From Microvirga terrae (GTDB lineage: Bacteria; Pseudomonadota; Alphaproteobacteria; Rhizobiales; Beijerinckiaceae): a stretch of DNA of 64,000 bases. The stretch covers positions 3,036,001 through 3,100,000 of the forward strand of contig NZ_CP102845.1 in assembly GCF_013307435.2 (NCBI RefSeq), given 5' to 3'. Made by a program: the position numbers and the translations under genes. Position 1 is the stretch's first letter, and each line of letters starts with the position of its first letter. Shown one piece after another: positions 1-7,920 of the stretch. The notes under the pieces are model-generated. The model saw nothing but the letters and a program-made list of their open reading frames with translations. It was not told where the DNA came from and searched no databases.

Positions 1-1148
1 GCTAGGTCGAAGGACACCCGGTCGTTCCACTGGTAGCTGGCGCCGATCGACGCCCAGATGCGGTCGTTGTCCGGCAGGCGGGTCGAACGGATCTCCGTGT
101 CGATCGGGGATTCCTCGTAGGCCACGCCGGCGCGGAGCGTCCACTGCTCGTTCAGCCGGTAATCCGCGCCGAGGGAGTAGAAGAACCCATCCTCGTAGTT
201 GAGCGGAATGTCCGTCACGGCAACGCCGCCGGGGCCGATCACGAGAGGCGTCTTGAGGACGCTCCAGTTGGTCCACTCGAAGCCGGCATGAACCGTGATG
301 TTCGGCGTGATCACCTGCGAGAGACCGACGGTCAGCTGGTCGGGCGTCTTCAGCTTTGCGGTGATCGGAACTCGGGCGAACGGCCCGATGGAGCCGAACG
401 GAGCCGACAGGTTGCCCTCGAGCTCATGCTCGACCTGCGACCGGTAGCCGACACCGATCGTCGTTCCGGCGAAGGGCGTGATCGTCACGCCGGCCGTGAA
501 GCCGAAGCCAACGTCATCGCCGTCGAGGATCGCGCTCGGCGCGCCGGGCAACACCGCGGATGTCGCCGGGCCGCCCGGGAACGGCACCGCCCGCTTGAGG
601 CGGATGTCGAAATACTGCAGCGACGGTCCCACGGCGACCGACAGCCAGTCGTTCACCTTCACGCCGAGCACCGGGTTCACGTTCACGGAGAAGATCCGCG
701 ACGAGCGCGAGTAGAGCTGGCCGGACCAGTTCTGGCGCGGGTCGGTGACGAGGCCATAGGGCGTTGTGCTGGAGACGCCGAGCCAGAGCATGTCGTTGAT
801 CTGATAGGAGCTGTATCCCGCCGGAACGACCGCATCCTCGCCGATGTCGCCGGAACCGCCGAACACGAAGGTCGGCATGGACGGGAGCGGATTGATGTCG
901 ACCCGCGGAATGATCGCCGAGGCGTGCCACTCGCTCTGCCAGCCCGGCGCCATGGTGATGACGGCCGGGTTCCAGAACATGGAGGAGAGGTAGCCCGAGC
1001 CCGAGGCCGCGCCGGCGAAGGAGTATCCCTGCGCGGTGGCGCTCTGCTCGCGGAGCGCGAAGGCACCGGCCTGAGCGCCGCCCTGGGCGGCGATGAGGGC
1101 TGCGAGGGACACCGCAGCCAATGACAACGAACGAGTGAGACGACCCAT
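1..1148 (-). CDS. OmpP1/FadL-family outer-membrane transporter (C-terminus cut by window edge)
   Basis: The reading frame starts at the ATG at 1148-1146 and stays open to base 1, so about 382 N-terminal residues are present and the C-terminal strands are missing. A signal peptide of about 28 residues ends near AQAGA. It is followed by the typical FadL hatch segment (FALREQSATAQGYSFAGAAS, then SSMFWNPAV). The rest alternates like beta strands, with family phrases such as GVGYRSQVEHELEG and WTNWSVLKTP. FadL-type barrels move long-chain fatty acids or other hydrophobic compounds across the outer membrane; the substrate here is unknown. AGGAAA lies six bases before the start. The upstream gap is shared with the divergent hydrolase gene. 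Confidence 0.87.
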   Translation of the reverse strand, partial: MGRLTRSLSLAAVSLAALIAAQGGAQAGAFALREQSATAQGYSFAGAASGSGYLSSMFWNPAVITMAPGWQSEWHASAIIPRVDINPLPSMPTFVFGGSGDIGEDAVVPAGYSSYQINDMLWLGVSSTTPYGLVTDPRQNWSGQLYSRSSRIFSVNVNPVLGVKVNDWLSVAVGPSLQYFDIRLKRAVPFPGGPATSAVLPGAPSAILDGDDVGFGFTAGVTITPFAGTTIGVGYRSQVEHELEGNLSAPFGSIGPFARVPITAKLKTPDQLTVGLSQVITPNITVHAGFEWTNWSVLKTPLVIGPGGVAVTDIPLNYEDGFFYSLGADYRLNEQWTLRAGVAYEESPIDTEIRSTRLPDNDRIWASIGASYQWNDRVSFDL

Positions 1149-1530
1149 GGAGTTTTCCTGCCCTTGGTGTTCTTGTACGGGAGAATCCCGTCGTGAGGGC
1201 AATGTGCCAATGCTTAAATTTGGCCGCAATCTTTTCCTGAGCTTCCGCCCGAGTCTTAACGTTTCCTAAAATCTGTCGACCCTTACTTAACTGATCTTTG
1301 TTTTGCTTTGTTAATCGCAAATACAGGAAAAGTATGCACAGATGGTTCACATGTAAACCGATGTATAGTCGGCTGTCATCTTGAGGCTGGATACCTCGGA
1401 CGGATGAGTGGACATCCGGTCGTTTGTGAGCCGTCGTGGCATAACAGCAACATATTTGCGGCTAGAACGTGCATTGTACGGTGACGCATTCGGGCCAATG
1501 ATGCCCATGCCTTAACAAGAGGAGCGCTTG
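1149..1530. other. Divergent intergenic region, 382 nt
   Basis: No convincing gene. The part from about 1200 to 1380 is clearly richer in A and T than the flanking genes and probably carries divergent promoters for the FadL-like gene and the FAH-family gene. It holds one near-perfect dyad at 1344-1359, listed separately. Confidence 0.6.
1344..1359. promoter_or_regulatory. Candidate operator, 16-bp dyad GGTTCACATGTAAACC
   Basis: The 16-bp word is self-complementary except at one position pair (C5 against A12). It sits in the AT-rich divergent gap, about 195 bp before the FadL start. Its position suits a transcription-factor site. No regulator gene is adjacent, so assigning a family would be guesswork. 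Confidence 0.3.
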
Positions 1531-2415
1531 ATGAAGCTGGTGAGATTTGGCGACGCTGGACGGGAGAAGCCGGGCCTGATCGATTCGAACGGACAGATCC
1601 GCGATCTCTCGGGACTCGTGCCCGATATTACCGGGGCGGCCCTGTCGTCCGACACCCTGGACCGCATCCGCAACACCGACCCGAGCACCCTCCCCATCGC
1701 CCCGTCGGGCCAGCGCCTGGGGCCTTGCGTCGGCCAAGTGCGCAACTTCATCGCCATCGGGTTGAACTATGCCGACCATGCGGCCGAGACGGGAGCGCCG
1801 ATCCCGGCCGAGCCGATCGTCTTCAACAAGGCCCCGTCCTGCATCGTCGGCCCCAATGACGACGTGATCATCCCGCGCGGATCCCAGAAGACCGACTGGG
1901 AGGTGGAGCTCGCCATCGTGATCGGCGAGCGGGCCTCCTATATCGGGGCGAACGAGGCCTTGGATTTCGTTGCCGGCTACTGCGTCTGCAACGACGTGTC
2001 CGAACGCGAATACCAGATCGAGCGCGGCGGCACCTGGACCAAGGGCAAGGGTTGCCCGACCTTCGGCCCCTTAGGACCCTGGCTCGTCACCAAGGACGAG
2101 ATCGCCGACGTGCAGAACCTGTCCATGTGGCTCGAGGTGAACGGCGAGCGCGTGCAGAACGGCTCGACCAAGACCATGATCTTCAACGTGGCGCAGATCG
2201 TCTCCTACGTGTCGCACTTCATGATCCTGGAGCCCGGCGACGTGATCACCACCGGGACCCCGCCGGGCGTCGGCATGGGCATGAAGCCGCAGCGGTTCCT
2301 GAAGGCGGGCGACGAGGTGAGCCTCGGCATCGAGGGCCTCGGCGAGCAGCGCCAGCGCTTCGTCGCCTTCGAGGGCAACGCGGTCGACACCAGCAAGAGC
2401 TGGAAGGGGCACTGA
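1531..2415 (+). CDS. Fumarylacetoacetate hydrolase (FAH) family protein
   Basis: A protein of 294 residues of the FAH/2-hydroxyhepta-2,4-diene-1,7-dioate isomerase superfamily. These Mg2+/Mn2+ enzymes cleave C-C bonds of, or hydrate or isomerise, 2-oxo acids. The metal-site pattern is present: E124 and E126 in WEVELAIVIG and D155 in CVCNDVSERE. The C-terminal family signature ITTGTPPGVGMG is also intact. The order of motifs resembles ureidoglycolate lyase-like and acylpyruvate hydrolase-like members, but the substrate cannot be read from sequence. A TTG at 1528 is in frame, but the ATG at 1531 is six bases after AGGAG and is the better start. It stands alone between divergent fadL and convergent argC. 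Confidence 0.9.
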   Translation: MKLVRFGDAGREKPGLIDSNGQIRDLSGLVPDITGAALSSDTLDRIRNTDPSTLPIAPSGQRLGPCVGQVRNFIAIGLNYADHAAETGAPIPAEPIVFNKAPSCIVGPNDDVIIPRGSQKTDWEVELAIVIGERASYIGANEALDFVAGYCVCNDVSEREYQIERGGTWTKGKGCPTFGPLGPWLVTKDEIADVQNLSMWLEVNGERVQNGSTKTMIFNVAQIVSYVSHFMILEPGDVITTGTPPGVGMGMKPQRFLKAGDEVSLGIEGLGEQRQRFVAFEGNAVDTSKSWKGH

Positions 2416-2426
2416 TCATCCCTGGG

Positions 2427-2516
2427 GTCATGGCCGGCCTTGCGCCGGCCATCCCGATACGGGCAAGGGCTGTGCTTCAATCCATCGTCATCACCGGCAC
2501 GCGGCCGGTGATGACG
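2427..2516. repeat. Bipartite palindromic repeat (REP/BIME-like), copy 1
   Basis: Two hairpins lie between convergent genes. The first is ATGGCCGGC-loop-GCCGGCCAT (2430-2452). The second is GTCATCACCGGC-loop-GCCGGTGATGAC (2487-2515). The arms are also roughly inverted copies of each other, so the unit is a nested palindrome. Further copies lie at 7501, 8001 and 60296. Position and form suggest an extragenic repeat that may also help end the two converging transcripts. Confidence 0.8.
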
Positions 2517-2529
2517 CGAGGATCCCCGT

Positions 2530-3498
2530 TCAAACCAGCCCGAGCATGAGCTGGATGTTCTGTACCGCCGCGCCGGACGCGCCCTTGCCGAGATTGTCGA
2601 GCCGCGCCACTAGAACGGCGTGGTTGTAGCTGTCGTGCTTGAACACGAAGAGTTCGAGGCGGTCCGTGTCGTTGAGGGCCTCCGGCTCGATCCGCTCGAT
2701 TGTTTTGCCGTCCCGCAGCGTGGGCACAACGCTGACCAGGCCGCCCTCCCGGTAGTGCTTCAGGAGCGCCGCCTCGAGATCCGCCGCCTTCGGCCGGCCG
2801 GGCAGGAGGTCGAGGTGCAGCGGCACGCTCACCAGCATGCCCTGCCGGAAATTCCCCACGGACGGGATGAAGATCGGCCGCCGGGTCAGGCCGGTGTACT
2901 TCTGCAGCTCGGGCACGTGCTTGTGCTCGAAGCCCAGCCCGTAGAGCTCGAAGGACGGGGCCGTGCCGGCCTCGTAGGCCTCGATCATCGAGCGCCCGCC
3001 GCCGCTATAGCCGCTCACCGCGTTCACGCTGATCGGATAATCGGCCGGGATCAGGCCCGCGTCGACCAGCGGCCGGATGAGCGCGATCGCGCCGGTCGGG
3101 TAGCAGCCCGGATTGGCCACCCGGTCCGCGCCGGCGACCGCGTCGCGCTGCTCGGCATCGAGTTCGGCGAAGCCGTAGACCCAGCCGGGCGCGACCCGAT
3201 GCGCCGTGCTGGCGTCGAGGATCCGGGGCTTGCGGCCGCTCAGGCCGTCGACGAGGGAGACCGTCTCCCGGGCCGCGTCGTCGTGCAGGCAGAGCACCAC
3301 GAGATCGACTTCGGCCAGGATCTCGCGCTTGGCCGCCGGATCCTTGCGCCGCTCGGGATCGATGCTCCGGATCCTGACGCCGGGAACGTCCTTCAGCCGC
3401 TCGCGGATTCCGAGCCCGGTCGTGCCGGCCTCTCCGTCGATGAACACGGTCTTGGTCTGCTGATCGAGGCCTGATGATCTGTCGAGCGTCGCGGTCAT
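2530..3498 (-). CDS. argC: N-acetyl-gamma-glutamyl-phosphate reductase, type 2
   Basis: A protein of 322 residues, the length of the short type-2 ArgC found in alphaproteobacteria. It catalyses NADPH-dependent reduction of N-acetylglutamyl phosphate to the semialdehyde in arginine synthesis. The dinucleotide-binding start reads [14 protein letters not shown]. The catalytic cysteine is C132 in [10 protein letters not shown], and SGYSGGG, typical of the family, follows. The gene lies downstream of rplM-rpsI on the same strand but is separated from them by a plus-strand gene. A hairpin with a T-run lies about 75 bases before the start codon (3574-3594). It converges with the FAH gene. Confidence 0.95.
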   Translation of the reverse strand: MTATLDRSSGLDQQTKTVFIDGEAGTTGLGIRERLKDVPGVRIRSIDPERRKDPAAKREILAEVDLVVLCLHDDAARETVSLVDGLSGRKPRILDASTAHRVAPGWVYGFAELDAEQRDAVAGADRVANPGCYPTGAIALIRPLVDAGLIPADYPISVNAVSGYSGGGRSMIEAYEAGTAPSFELYGLGFEHKHVPELQKYTGLTRRPIFIPSVGNFRQGMLVSVPLHLDLLPGRPKAADLEAALLKHYREGGLVSVVPTLRDGKTIERIEPEALNDTDRLELFVFKHDSYNHAVLVARLDNLGKGASGAAVQNIQLMLGLV

Positions 3499-3564
3499 GG
3501 TCGATCCAATCTGTCGTCGATGCTGGGAGATAGGGCGGGACGCTTCAGCCCCGCAAGGTGTCGG

Positions 3565-3594
3565 AAAAACAAAAGCCGCGCAGAGGGCGCGGCT
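3565..3594 (-). terminator. Rho-independent hairpin in the argC leader
   Basis: AGCCGCGC (3574-3581) pairs with GCGCGGCT (3587-3594) around a five-base loop. On the minus strand it is followed by TTTTGTTTTTCC. It could end a minus-strand transcript reaching argC from upstream, or attenuate an argC transcript started further upstream. Sequence alone does not separate the two. Confidence 0.6.
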
Positions 3595-3787
3595 GGCAGA
3601 CGAGCGGACGAAGAGTCCTCATCGCAGGCGCGCAGGCGCGGCGGAGAAGCGACGTCGGATGTCTGAGAAGATCGTCATGGGCGATCTATGCGGCGCAAAG
3701 GCCATGCTTGTCAAGGAACGGCCCGGTGGAACCCTCCCCCGGTCCCACGGTTCCCCTCGCAATCCCGGATCACGACAGGCGGCTCTC

Positions 3788-4294
3788 ATGGCAGGCACGG
3801 CGAAGAAGACCAATCCCAAGCTCTGGGAGACGGTGAAGGCGAAGGTCACGAAGAGCTCCAAGGGCGGCAAGCCGGGCCAGTGGTCGGCCCGCAAGGCGCA
3901 GATGGCGGTGGCCGAGTACAAGAAGGAAGGCGGCGACTACGAGGGCCGCAAGTCCACGGACAATCACCTCCGGCAATGGCAGGACGAGGATTGGGGCACG
4001 AAATCCGGCAGGAAGAGCAGCGAGACCGGCGAACGCTACCTGCCGGCCAGGAGCCGCAAGGCGCTGAGCGACAGCGAATACGAGCGGTCGAGCGACAAGA
4101 AGCGTGCCGATACCCGCAAGGGCAAGCAGGTTTCGAAGCAGCCGCGCGACGTGGCCAGGAAGGCCGCGGCCGCGCGCAAGAGCACCGGGCGGGCCGCATC
4201 GACCAAGGCGCAGCTCATGGAGCGGGCGCGCAAGCGCAACATCCCCGGCCGTTCGCGCATGACAAAGGCCGAGCTGGAACGCGCCCTGGCCTGA
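3788..4294 (+). CDS. DUF5872-type basic protein with C-terminal SAP/Rho-N-like motif
   Basis: A protein of 168 residues, very rich in Lys, Arg and Ser. Residues 1-100 match what I know as the DUF5872 pattern (TNPKLWETVKAKVTKSSKGG, QWSARKAQMAVAEYK, then LRQWQDEDWGTKSG). The last 30 residues (AQLMERARKRNIPGRSRMTK, then AELERAL) look like a SAP/Rho-N helix-extended-helix nucleic-acid-binding motif. The function is unknown; binding of DNA or RNA is an inference from charge and motif. The start at 3788 is chosen because the DUF begins there; an upstream in-frame extension to 3497 is low-quality sequence. It lies alone on the plus strand between argC and rpsI. Confidence 0.8.
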   Translation: MAGTAKKTNPKLWETVKAKVTKSSKGGKPGQWSARKAQMAVAEYKKEGGDYEGRKSTDNHLRQWQDEDWGTKSGRKSSETGERYLPARSRKALSDSEYERSSDKKRADTRKGKQVSKQPRDVARKAAAARKSTGRAASTKAQLMERARKRNIPGRSRMTKAELERALA

Positions 4295-4300
4295 ACGCAG

Positions 4301-4326
4301 AAAGGGCGGCCCGAGAGCCGCCCTTT
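4301..4326. terminator. Bidirectional intrinsic terminator between DUF5872 gene and rpsI
   Basis: A perfect 10-bp stem AAAGGGCGGC/GCCGCCCTTT with loop CCGAGA, between two convergent genes. It serves both strands. The identical 26-base sequence recurs at 9627-9652. Confidence 0.8.
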
Positions 4327-4350
4327 CCAAACCATATGGCTGAAGGAGCC

Positions 4351-4827
4351 TTAGCGCTTCGAGAACTGGAAGCTGCGGCGGGCCTTCTTCTTGCCGTACT
4401 TCTTGCGCTCGACGACGCGCGGGTCGCGGGTCAGGAAGCCTTCCTTCTTGAGCGGGCCGCGAAGCTCCGGCTCGTAGTAGGTCAGCGCCTTGGCGAGGCC
4501 GTGGCGGACCGCGCCAGCCTGGCCGGAGAGACCACCGCCGTCAACATTGACGGTGATGTCGTACTGGCCTTCGCGCTGGGCGATCTGGAGCGGCTGGGCG
4601 AGGATCATGCGCAGCACGGGACGGGCGAAGTAAACTTCGGCCGTACGGCCGTTGATCACGATCTTGCCGGAGCCGGGCTTGATCCATACGCGGGCAACCG
4701 CGTCCTTGCGCTTGCCGGTGGCATAGGCGCGGCCGAGCGAGTCGAGCTTCTGGACGTGCTTCGGAGCTTCCGGAGCGGCGGCCTGGGCATTGGTGCCGAG
4801 ATCGGCGAGAGACTGGAGGGTCGCCAT
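4351..4827 (-). CDS. rpsI: 30S ribosomal protein S9
   Basis: A protein of 158 residues. The first 30 or so ([20 protein letters not shown]) form the extension common in alphaproteobacteria. The S9 core follows, with [33 protein letters not shown] and the basic C-terminal tail ending [12 protein letters not shown], whose tail reaches the P-site tRNA in known ribosomes. It is two bases downstream of rplM and certainly co-transcribed with it. The operon ends at the hairpin at 4301-4326. Confidence 0.97.
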   Translation of the reverse strand: MATLQSLADLGTNAQAAAPEAPKHVQKLDSLGRAYATGKRKDAVARVWIKPGSGKIVINGRTAEVYFARPVLRMILAQPLQIAQREGQYDITVNVDGGGLSGQAGAVRHGLAKALTYYEPELRGPLKKEGFLTRDPRVVERKKYGKKKARRSFQFSKR

Positions 4828-4829
4828 GA

Positions 4830-5294
4830 TTACGCTCTCACGTTCTTGCTGTTGAGGGCACCAACATCCAGCGTTTCCGGCTGCTGAGCGGTATGCGGAT
4901 GCTCGGCGCCGCCATAGACGCGCAGGTTGCCCATGATCTGACGGAAAAGCGGGCCGCGGGGGAGCATGCGCTCCACAGCCTTCTCGACCACGCGCTCAGG
5001 GAAGCGGCCGTCGAGAATGAACTTCGCGGTGCGCTCCTTGATGCCGCCCGGATAACCGGTGTGGTGATAGTACACCTTCTGCTCGCGCTTGCGGCCGGTG
5101 AACACCACCTTGTCGGCGTTGATGACGATGACGTTGTCGCCGCAGTCGACGTGGGGCGTGTAGTTCGCCTTGTGCTTGCCGCGCAAGCGCATGGCGACTA
5201 CCGAAGCGAGACGGCCCACAACAAGGCCCTTCGCGTCGATCACAACCCACTTCTTCTCGACCTCGGCGGGCTTCAGCGAAGTCGTAGTCTTCAT
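4830..5294 (-). CDS. rplM: 50S ribosomal protein L13
   Basis: A protein of 154 residues with the L13 hallmarks [40 protein letters not shown] and the [18 protein letters not shown] segment. The ATG at 5294 gives the normal L13 length ([16 protein letters not shown]). An in-frame extension to 5450 runs through the leader and is rejected. It is first gene of the rplM-rpsI operon. The leader carries two hairpins and a possible promoter at 5439-5465. Confidence 0.97.
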   Translation of the reverse strand: MKTTTSLKPAEVEKKWVVIDAKGLVVGRLASVVAMRLRGKHKANYTPHVDCGDNVIVINADKVVFTGRKREQKVYYHHTGYPGGIKERTAKFILDGRFPERVVEKAVERMLPRGPLFRQIMGNLRVYGGAEHPHTAQQPETLDVGALNSKNVRA

Positions 5295-5346
5295 TGCGCT
5301 GTATCCCGTTGAAGAGCCATCTGGCTCAGGTTCTGAAAACGACAAA

Positions 5347-5396
5347 CCGCCGCGAGATGCGGCGGCGAGTGACGGCTGTTTAGTCACATCAGCCGT
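5347..5396 (-). promoter_or_regulatory. Two hairpins in the rplM leader
   Basis: CCGCCGC/GCGGCGG (5347-5353 with 5359-5365, loop GAGAT) and ACGGCTG/CAGCCGT (5072+300, that is 5372-5378 with 5390-5396) lie 50-105 bases before the L13 start codon. Ribosomal-protein operons are often controlled by their product binding the leader. Whether these hairpins do so is untested. Confidence 0.35.
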
Positions 5397-5438
5397 ACAA
5401 GTCAACACTGTTTTCGAGCAATCGAAACGCGCAAAACC

Positions 5439-5465
5439 CTTATAAAACAAGAGTTAGCAGGTCAA
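5439..5465 (-). promoter_or_regulatory. Candidate sigma-70-type promoter of rplM-rpsI
   Basis: On the minus strand TTGACC (5465-5460) is followed after 15 bases by TATAAG (5444-5439). The spacing is short compared with the usual 16-18, but the hexamers are good and the position, about 150 bases before the start codon, fits the structured leader. Confidence 0.4.
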
Positions 5466-5466
5466 C

Positions 5467-5502
5467 GGTATTCAAATACCGTGATAGAGGTATCCCAATA
5501 CC
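5467..5502. promoter_or_regulatory. Tandem dyads GGTAT-N4-ATACC
   Basis: Two copies of GGTAT-N4-ATACC, at 5467-5480 and 5489-5502, have centres 22 bp apart, about two helical turns. The first extends to an 8-bp-arm palindrome (ACGGTATT-CA-AATACCGT, 5465-5482). They sit beside the rplM promoter candidate and about 80-115 bp before the GST gene. This is the pattern of a two-site operator for a dimeric regulator; the regulator is not identified. Confidence 0.55.
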
Positions 5503-5581
5503 ACGTCGGGTTTTGGATCCGGCCTGAGAACCGCTATGCTTGGCCGTCAGTTCGCTTTTCGCCGTTCTGGAGGGGCTCCCG

Positions 5582-6202
5582 ATGACCGATGACCTGATCT
5601 TCTTCACCAATCCCATGTCCCGCGGACGCATCGCCCGTTGGATGCTGGAGGAAACGGGCTGCGCCTACCGGACGGAGGTGCTCGCCTTCGGCCCGGACAT
5701 GAAGTCGCCCGGCTATCTGGCCCTCAACCCCATGGGCAAGGTGCCGGCGATCCTGCACAAGGGCAGGATCGTCACCGAGGCAGCCGCCGTCTGCGCGTAT
5801 CTGGCCGACGCTTTTCCCGAGGCCGGCCTTGCTCCGCCGCCCCAGGACCGCGCCGCCTACTACCGCTGGATGTTCTTCGCGGCCGGACCGGTCGAGGCGG
5901 CCCTGAGCAACAAGGCGTTCGGCTTCGAGGTTCCGGAGGACCGGCAGCGGACCATCGGCTACGGCAGCATCGAGCACGTGGTCGATGCCCTGGATTATGC
6001 CGTCACCCAGTCCGAATACATCGCGGGCGACCGGTTCACCGCCGCCGACGTCTATGTGGGCTCCCAGATCGGCTGGGGCATGATGTTCGGCACCCTCGAG
6101 AAGCGGCCCGCTTTCGAGGCCTATTGGCAGCGGATCAGCGCGCGTCCCGCGGCCATCCGGGCACGCGAGATCGACGACGCGCTGGTGCCCGCGAAGGCTT
6201 GA
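5582..6202 (+). CDS. Glutathione S-transferase family protein
   Basis: A protein of 206 residues. The N-terminal thioredoxin-like domain begins LIFFTNPMSRGRIARWML and contains the conserved cis-Pro region GKVPAI and the glutathione-contact segment VTEAAAVCAYLAD. The C-terminal half is the all-helical domain with FTAADVYVGSQI, the usual N-capping motif. Such enzymes conjugate or reduce substrates with glutathione in the cytosol; the substrate is unknown. GGAGGGG at 5569-5575 places the start at 5582; an in-frame ATG at 5540 has no such site. The tandem GGTAT dyads lie upstream and could control it. Confidence 0.9.
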   Translation: MTDDLIFFTNPMSRGRIARWMLEETGCAYRTEVLAFGPDMKSPGYLALNPMGKVPAILHKGRIVTEAAAVCAYLADAFPEAGLAPPPQDRAAYYRWMFFAAGPVEAALSNKAFGFEVPEDRQRTIGYGSIEHVVDALDYAVTQSEYIAGDRFTAADVYVGSQIGWGMMFGTLEKRPAFEAYWQRISARPAAIRAREIDDALVPAKA

Positions 6203-6212
6203 GACGAGCCGG

Positions 6213-6650
6213 CTACCGGCGATCCGGGATCGAATAGGTCCCGGTCGCATGGCAGACCACGTCCGGGCCGCCCTCCGAGGTGATCGATACTTCGCCCACC
6301 GCGAGGCGCCTGCCGAGCTTGAGCAGGCGGCACTCGGCGATGAGGTCCCGCGGCTCGGGCTTGCGCAGGAAGTTGAAGGTGAGACTCGTGGTGACGGCGA
6401 GCGCCACGGGTCCGATATGGGCGAGAATCGCCGCGTAGAGGGCAAGATCCGCCAGCCCCATCATGGACGGACCCGAGATCGTGCCGCCCGGCCGCAGATG
6501 GCGCTCATGGTAGGTCATGCGCATGCGGGCCGAAAGCGGGCCGATCTCGTCGACGAAATAGGTCCGGCCTCCCGCATGCATCTGCGGGAACTCCCGGTCG
6601 AGAAACGCCGTCAGGTCGTCCTTGGTCATGATCGGGTGATGCGAAGCCAT
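6213..6650 (-). CDS. PaaI-family (hotdog-fold) acyl-CoA thioesterase
   Basis: A protein of 145 residues with a single hotdog domain. Seen are RHLRPGGTISGPSMMGLADLA, equivalent to the helix that carries the active site in PaaI proteins, and TTSLTFNFLRKPEPRDLIAE followed by the outer strand GRRLAVGEVSI. It probably hydrolyses acyl-CoA thioesters. It faces the GST gene tail-to-tail, 10 bases apart. Its 5' end overlaps by two bases the earliest possible ATG of the divergent CoA-binding gene. Confidence 0.85.
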   Translation of the reverse strand: MASHHPIMTKDDLTAFLDREFPQMHAGGRTYFVDEIGPLSARMRMTYHERHLRPGGTISGPSMMGLADLALYAAILAHIGPVALAVTTSLTFNFLRKPEPRDLIAECRLLKLGRRLAVGEVSITSEGGPDVVCHATGTYSIPDRR

Positions 6651-6699
6651 GCGTCAAATGCTCATTGAACTGCCCTGCCCTATCCCATACGTTCCTGCC

Positions 6700-7224
6700 A
6701 TGGATCACAGCAATTACCCGAACGATTACATCCGCGGCATTCTCAACAGCGTGAAGACCATCGCGCTGGTCGGCGCCTCGTCGAATCCCGCTCGTCCGAG
6801 CTGGATCGTCACCAAGTACCTGCTGGAGCGCGGCTACGACGTGATCCCGATCAATCCGGGGCTGGCCGGCGGCGAGCTTCTCGGCAAGACGGTCTATGCC
6901 TCCCTGAAGGACGTGCCGGCTCCCATCGACATGGTCGAGATCTTCCGCAACTCGGAAGCCGCCGGTCCGATCACCGACGAGGCACTGGCGCTCGATCCCC
7001 TGCCCAAGGTTCTCTGGATGCAGCTCTCGGTGCGCAACGACGAGGCCGCGGCCAAGGCCGAGGCCAGGGGCCTGAAAGTCGTCATGGACCGTTGCCCGAA
7101 GATCGAGTTCGGACGCCTGTCCGGCGAGATCTCCTGGCAGGGCGTGAATTCGCGCATGCTGAGTTCCAAGAAGCCGGTCCTGTCTGGAAAGGGCTTCCAG
7201 AAGCTCAGCCTCAACCGGTCTTGA
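6700..7224 (+). CDS. CoA-binding (Rossmann) domain protein
   Basis: A protein of 174 residues of the YccU-like CoA-binding family: NSVKTIALVGASSNPARPSW is the first beta-alpha unit, followed by YDVIPINPG and the closing segment MDRCPKIEF. Homologues resemble the CoA-binding half of succinyl-CoA synthetase alpha but have no ligase domain; their role is unclear. I prefer the ATG at 6700 (MDHSNYPNDYIRGIL) to the one at 6649, because the extra 17 residues do not look like family sequence and would overlap the divergent thioesterase. Confidence 0.85.
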   Translation: MDHSNYPNDYIRGILNSVKTIALVGASSNPARPSWIVTKYLLERGYDVIPINPGLAGGELLGKTVYASLKDVPAPIDMVEIFRNSEAAGPITDEALALDPLPKVLWMQLSVRNDEAAAKAEARGLKVVMDRCPKIEFGRLSGEISWQGVNSRMLSSKKPVLSGKGFQKLSLNRS

Positions 7225-7500
7225 ACAGACCTCCGCTGTCCGCTGCAAGGTGCTGGCCCGTCCCTGCGTGGGCATCGGTCTGAGCCGGCGTGAGACGATC
7301 TCGTCGCAGGTTTCCCGCCCCGGCCGGACGTGCCTGACCATTCCGCGTTACCCTCCGCCCGTGCCGGCCACCCTCCGTCCGTCTTCCCGTAGCCGTTCCG
7401 TCGCCCTCCGCTCTTCCTCGCCACCACCACCTCATGGCCAGGCTGGCACCCTCTCCCGTCACCCCGTCCCTGCCACCTTCCGTCCGTCCTGACACCCTCA

Positions 7501-7590
7501 CGTCATGGCCGGGCTTGTCCCGGCCATCCCGCTCATGTGAAGCGCCGTGCCTTACGGGTCGGGATCACCGGCACAAGGCCGGTGATGACG
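7501..7590. repeat. Bipartite palindromic repeat, copy 2
   Basis: Left hairpin ATGGCCGGG-CTTGT-CCCGGCCAT, right hairpin ATCACCGGC-ACAAG-GCCGGTGAT. The two loop words CTTGT and ACAAG are exact reverse complements, so the arms can form either two hairpins or one long duplex. Confidence 0.8.
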
Positions 7591-7637
7591 TGGGAGTGGT
7601 GGACAGGTGTGGGTGCGATGATGTTCCACCTTTGTTC

Positions 7638-7666
7638 TTGACAGCGGGTGCAAGCTAAGCTATATC
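7638..7666 (+). promoter_or_regulatory. Strong sigma-70-type promoter sequence
   Basis: TTGACA (7638-7643), a 17-base spacer and TATATC (7661-7666). It is the best -35/-10 pair I found in the window. There is no good reading frame behind it, and the next gene starts 590 bases away beyond a palindromic element. Confidence 0.6.
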
Positions 7667-7671
7667 ATGGC

Positions 7672-7920
7672 ACAGATCGGTTCCTTCGAGGGGCGCGCTC
7701 GCGAGGCGTCGCAAGTGTGGGAACCGGCACGGTCCTGCGACAGGCTTCGCAAACCTGGGCGCGCAGGAGGCCGACCTTGGGTTCTGCCCAGCTGGTCCGC
7801 CTGAAAAGAACCGTGCGCGACGAGCAGCTTGGCTCTCGCTTATCACCTCAGACATCGAGCCGGGCTGCCACTCGCGCCACCCTCGATCATCCTGAAGGCT
7901 CGCAGCGCAAGCTGCGGGCC
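7672..7920 (+). ncRNA. Candidate structured small RNA (unidentified)
   Basis: Starting about six bases after the promoter at 7638-7666 there is a run of paired segments: CGGTTCC/GGAACCG (7678-7684 with 7720-7726); CGCGCA/TGCGCG (7760-7765 with 7814-7819) enclosing GGTTCT/AGAACC (7780-7785 with 7807-7812); and GCTCGCAGC-GCAA-GCTGCGGGC (7898-7919). An alternative pairs CGGTTC at 7678 with GAACCG at 7809, closing a domain of about 137 nt. The size would suit a 6S-like regulator, but I cannot match it to a known family. The 3' end is uncertain, because the last hairpin has no T-run. Confidence 0.35.
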
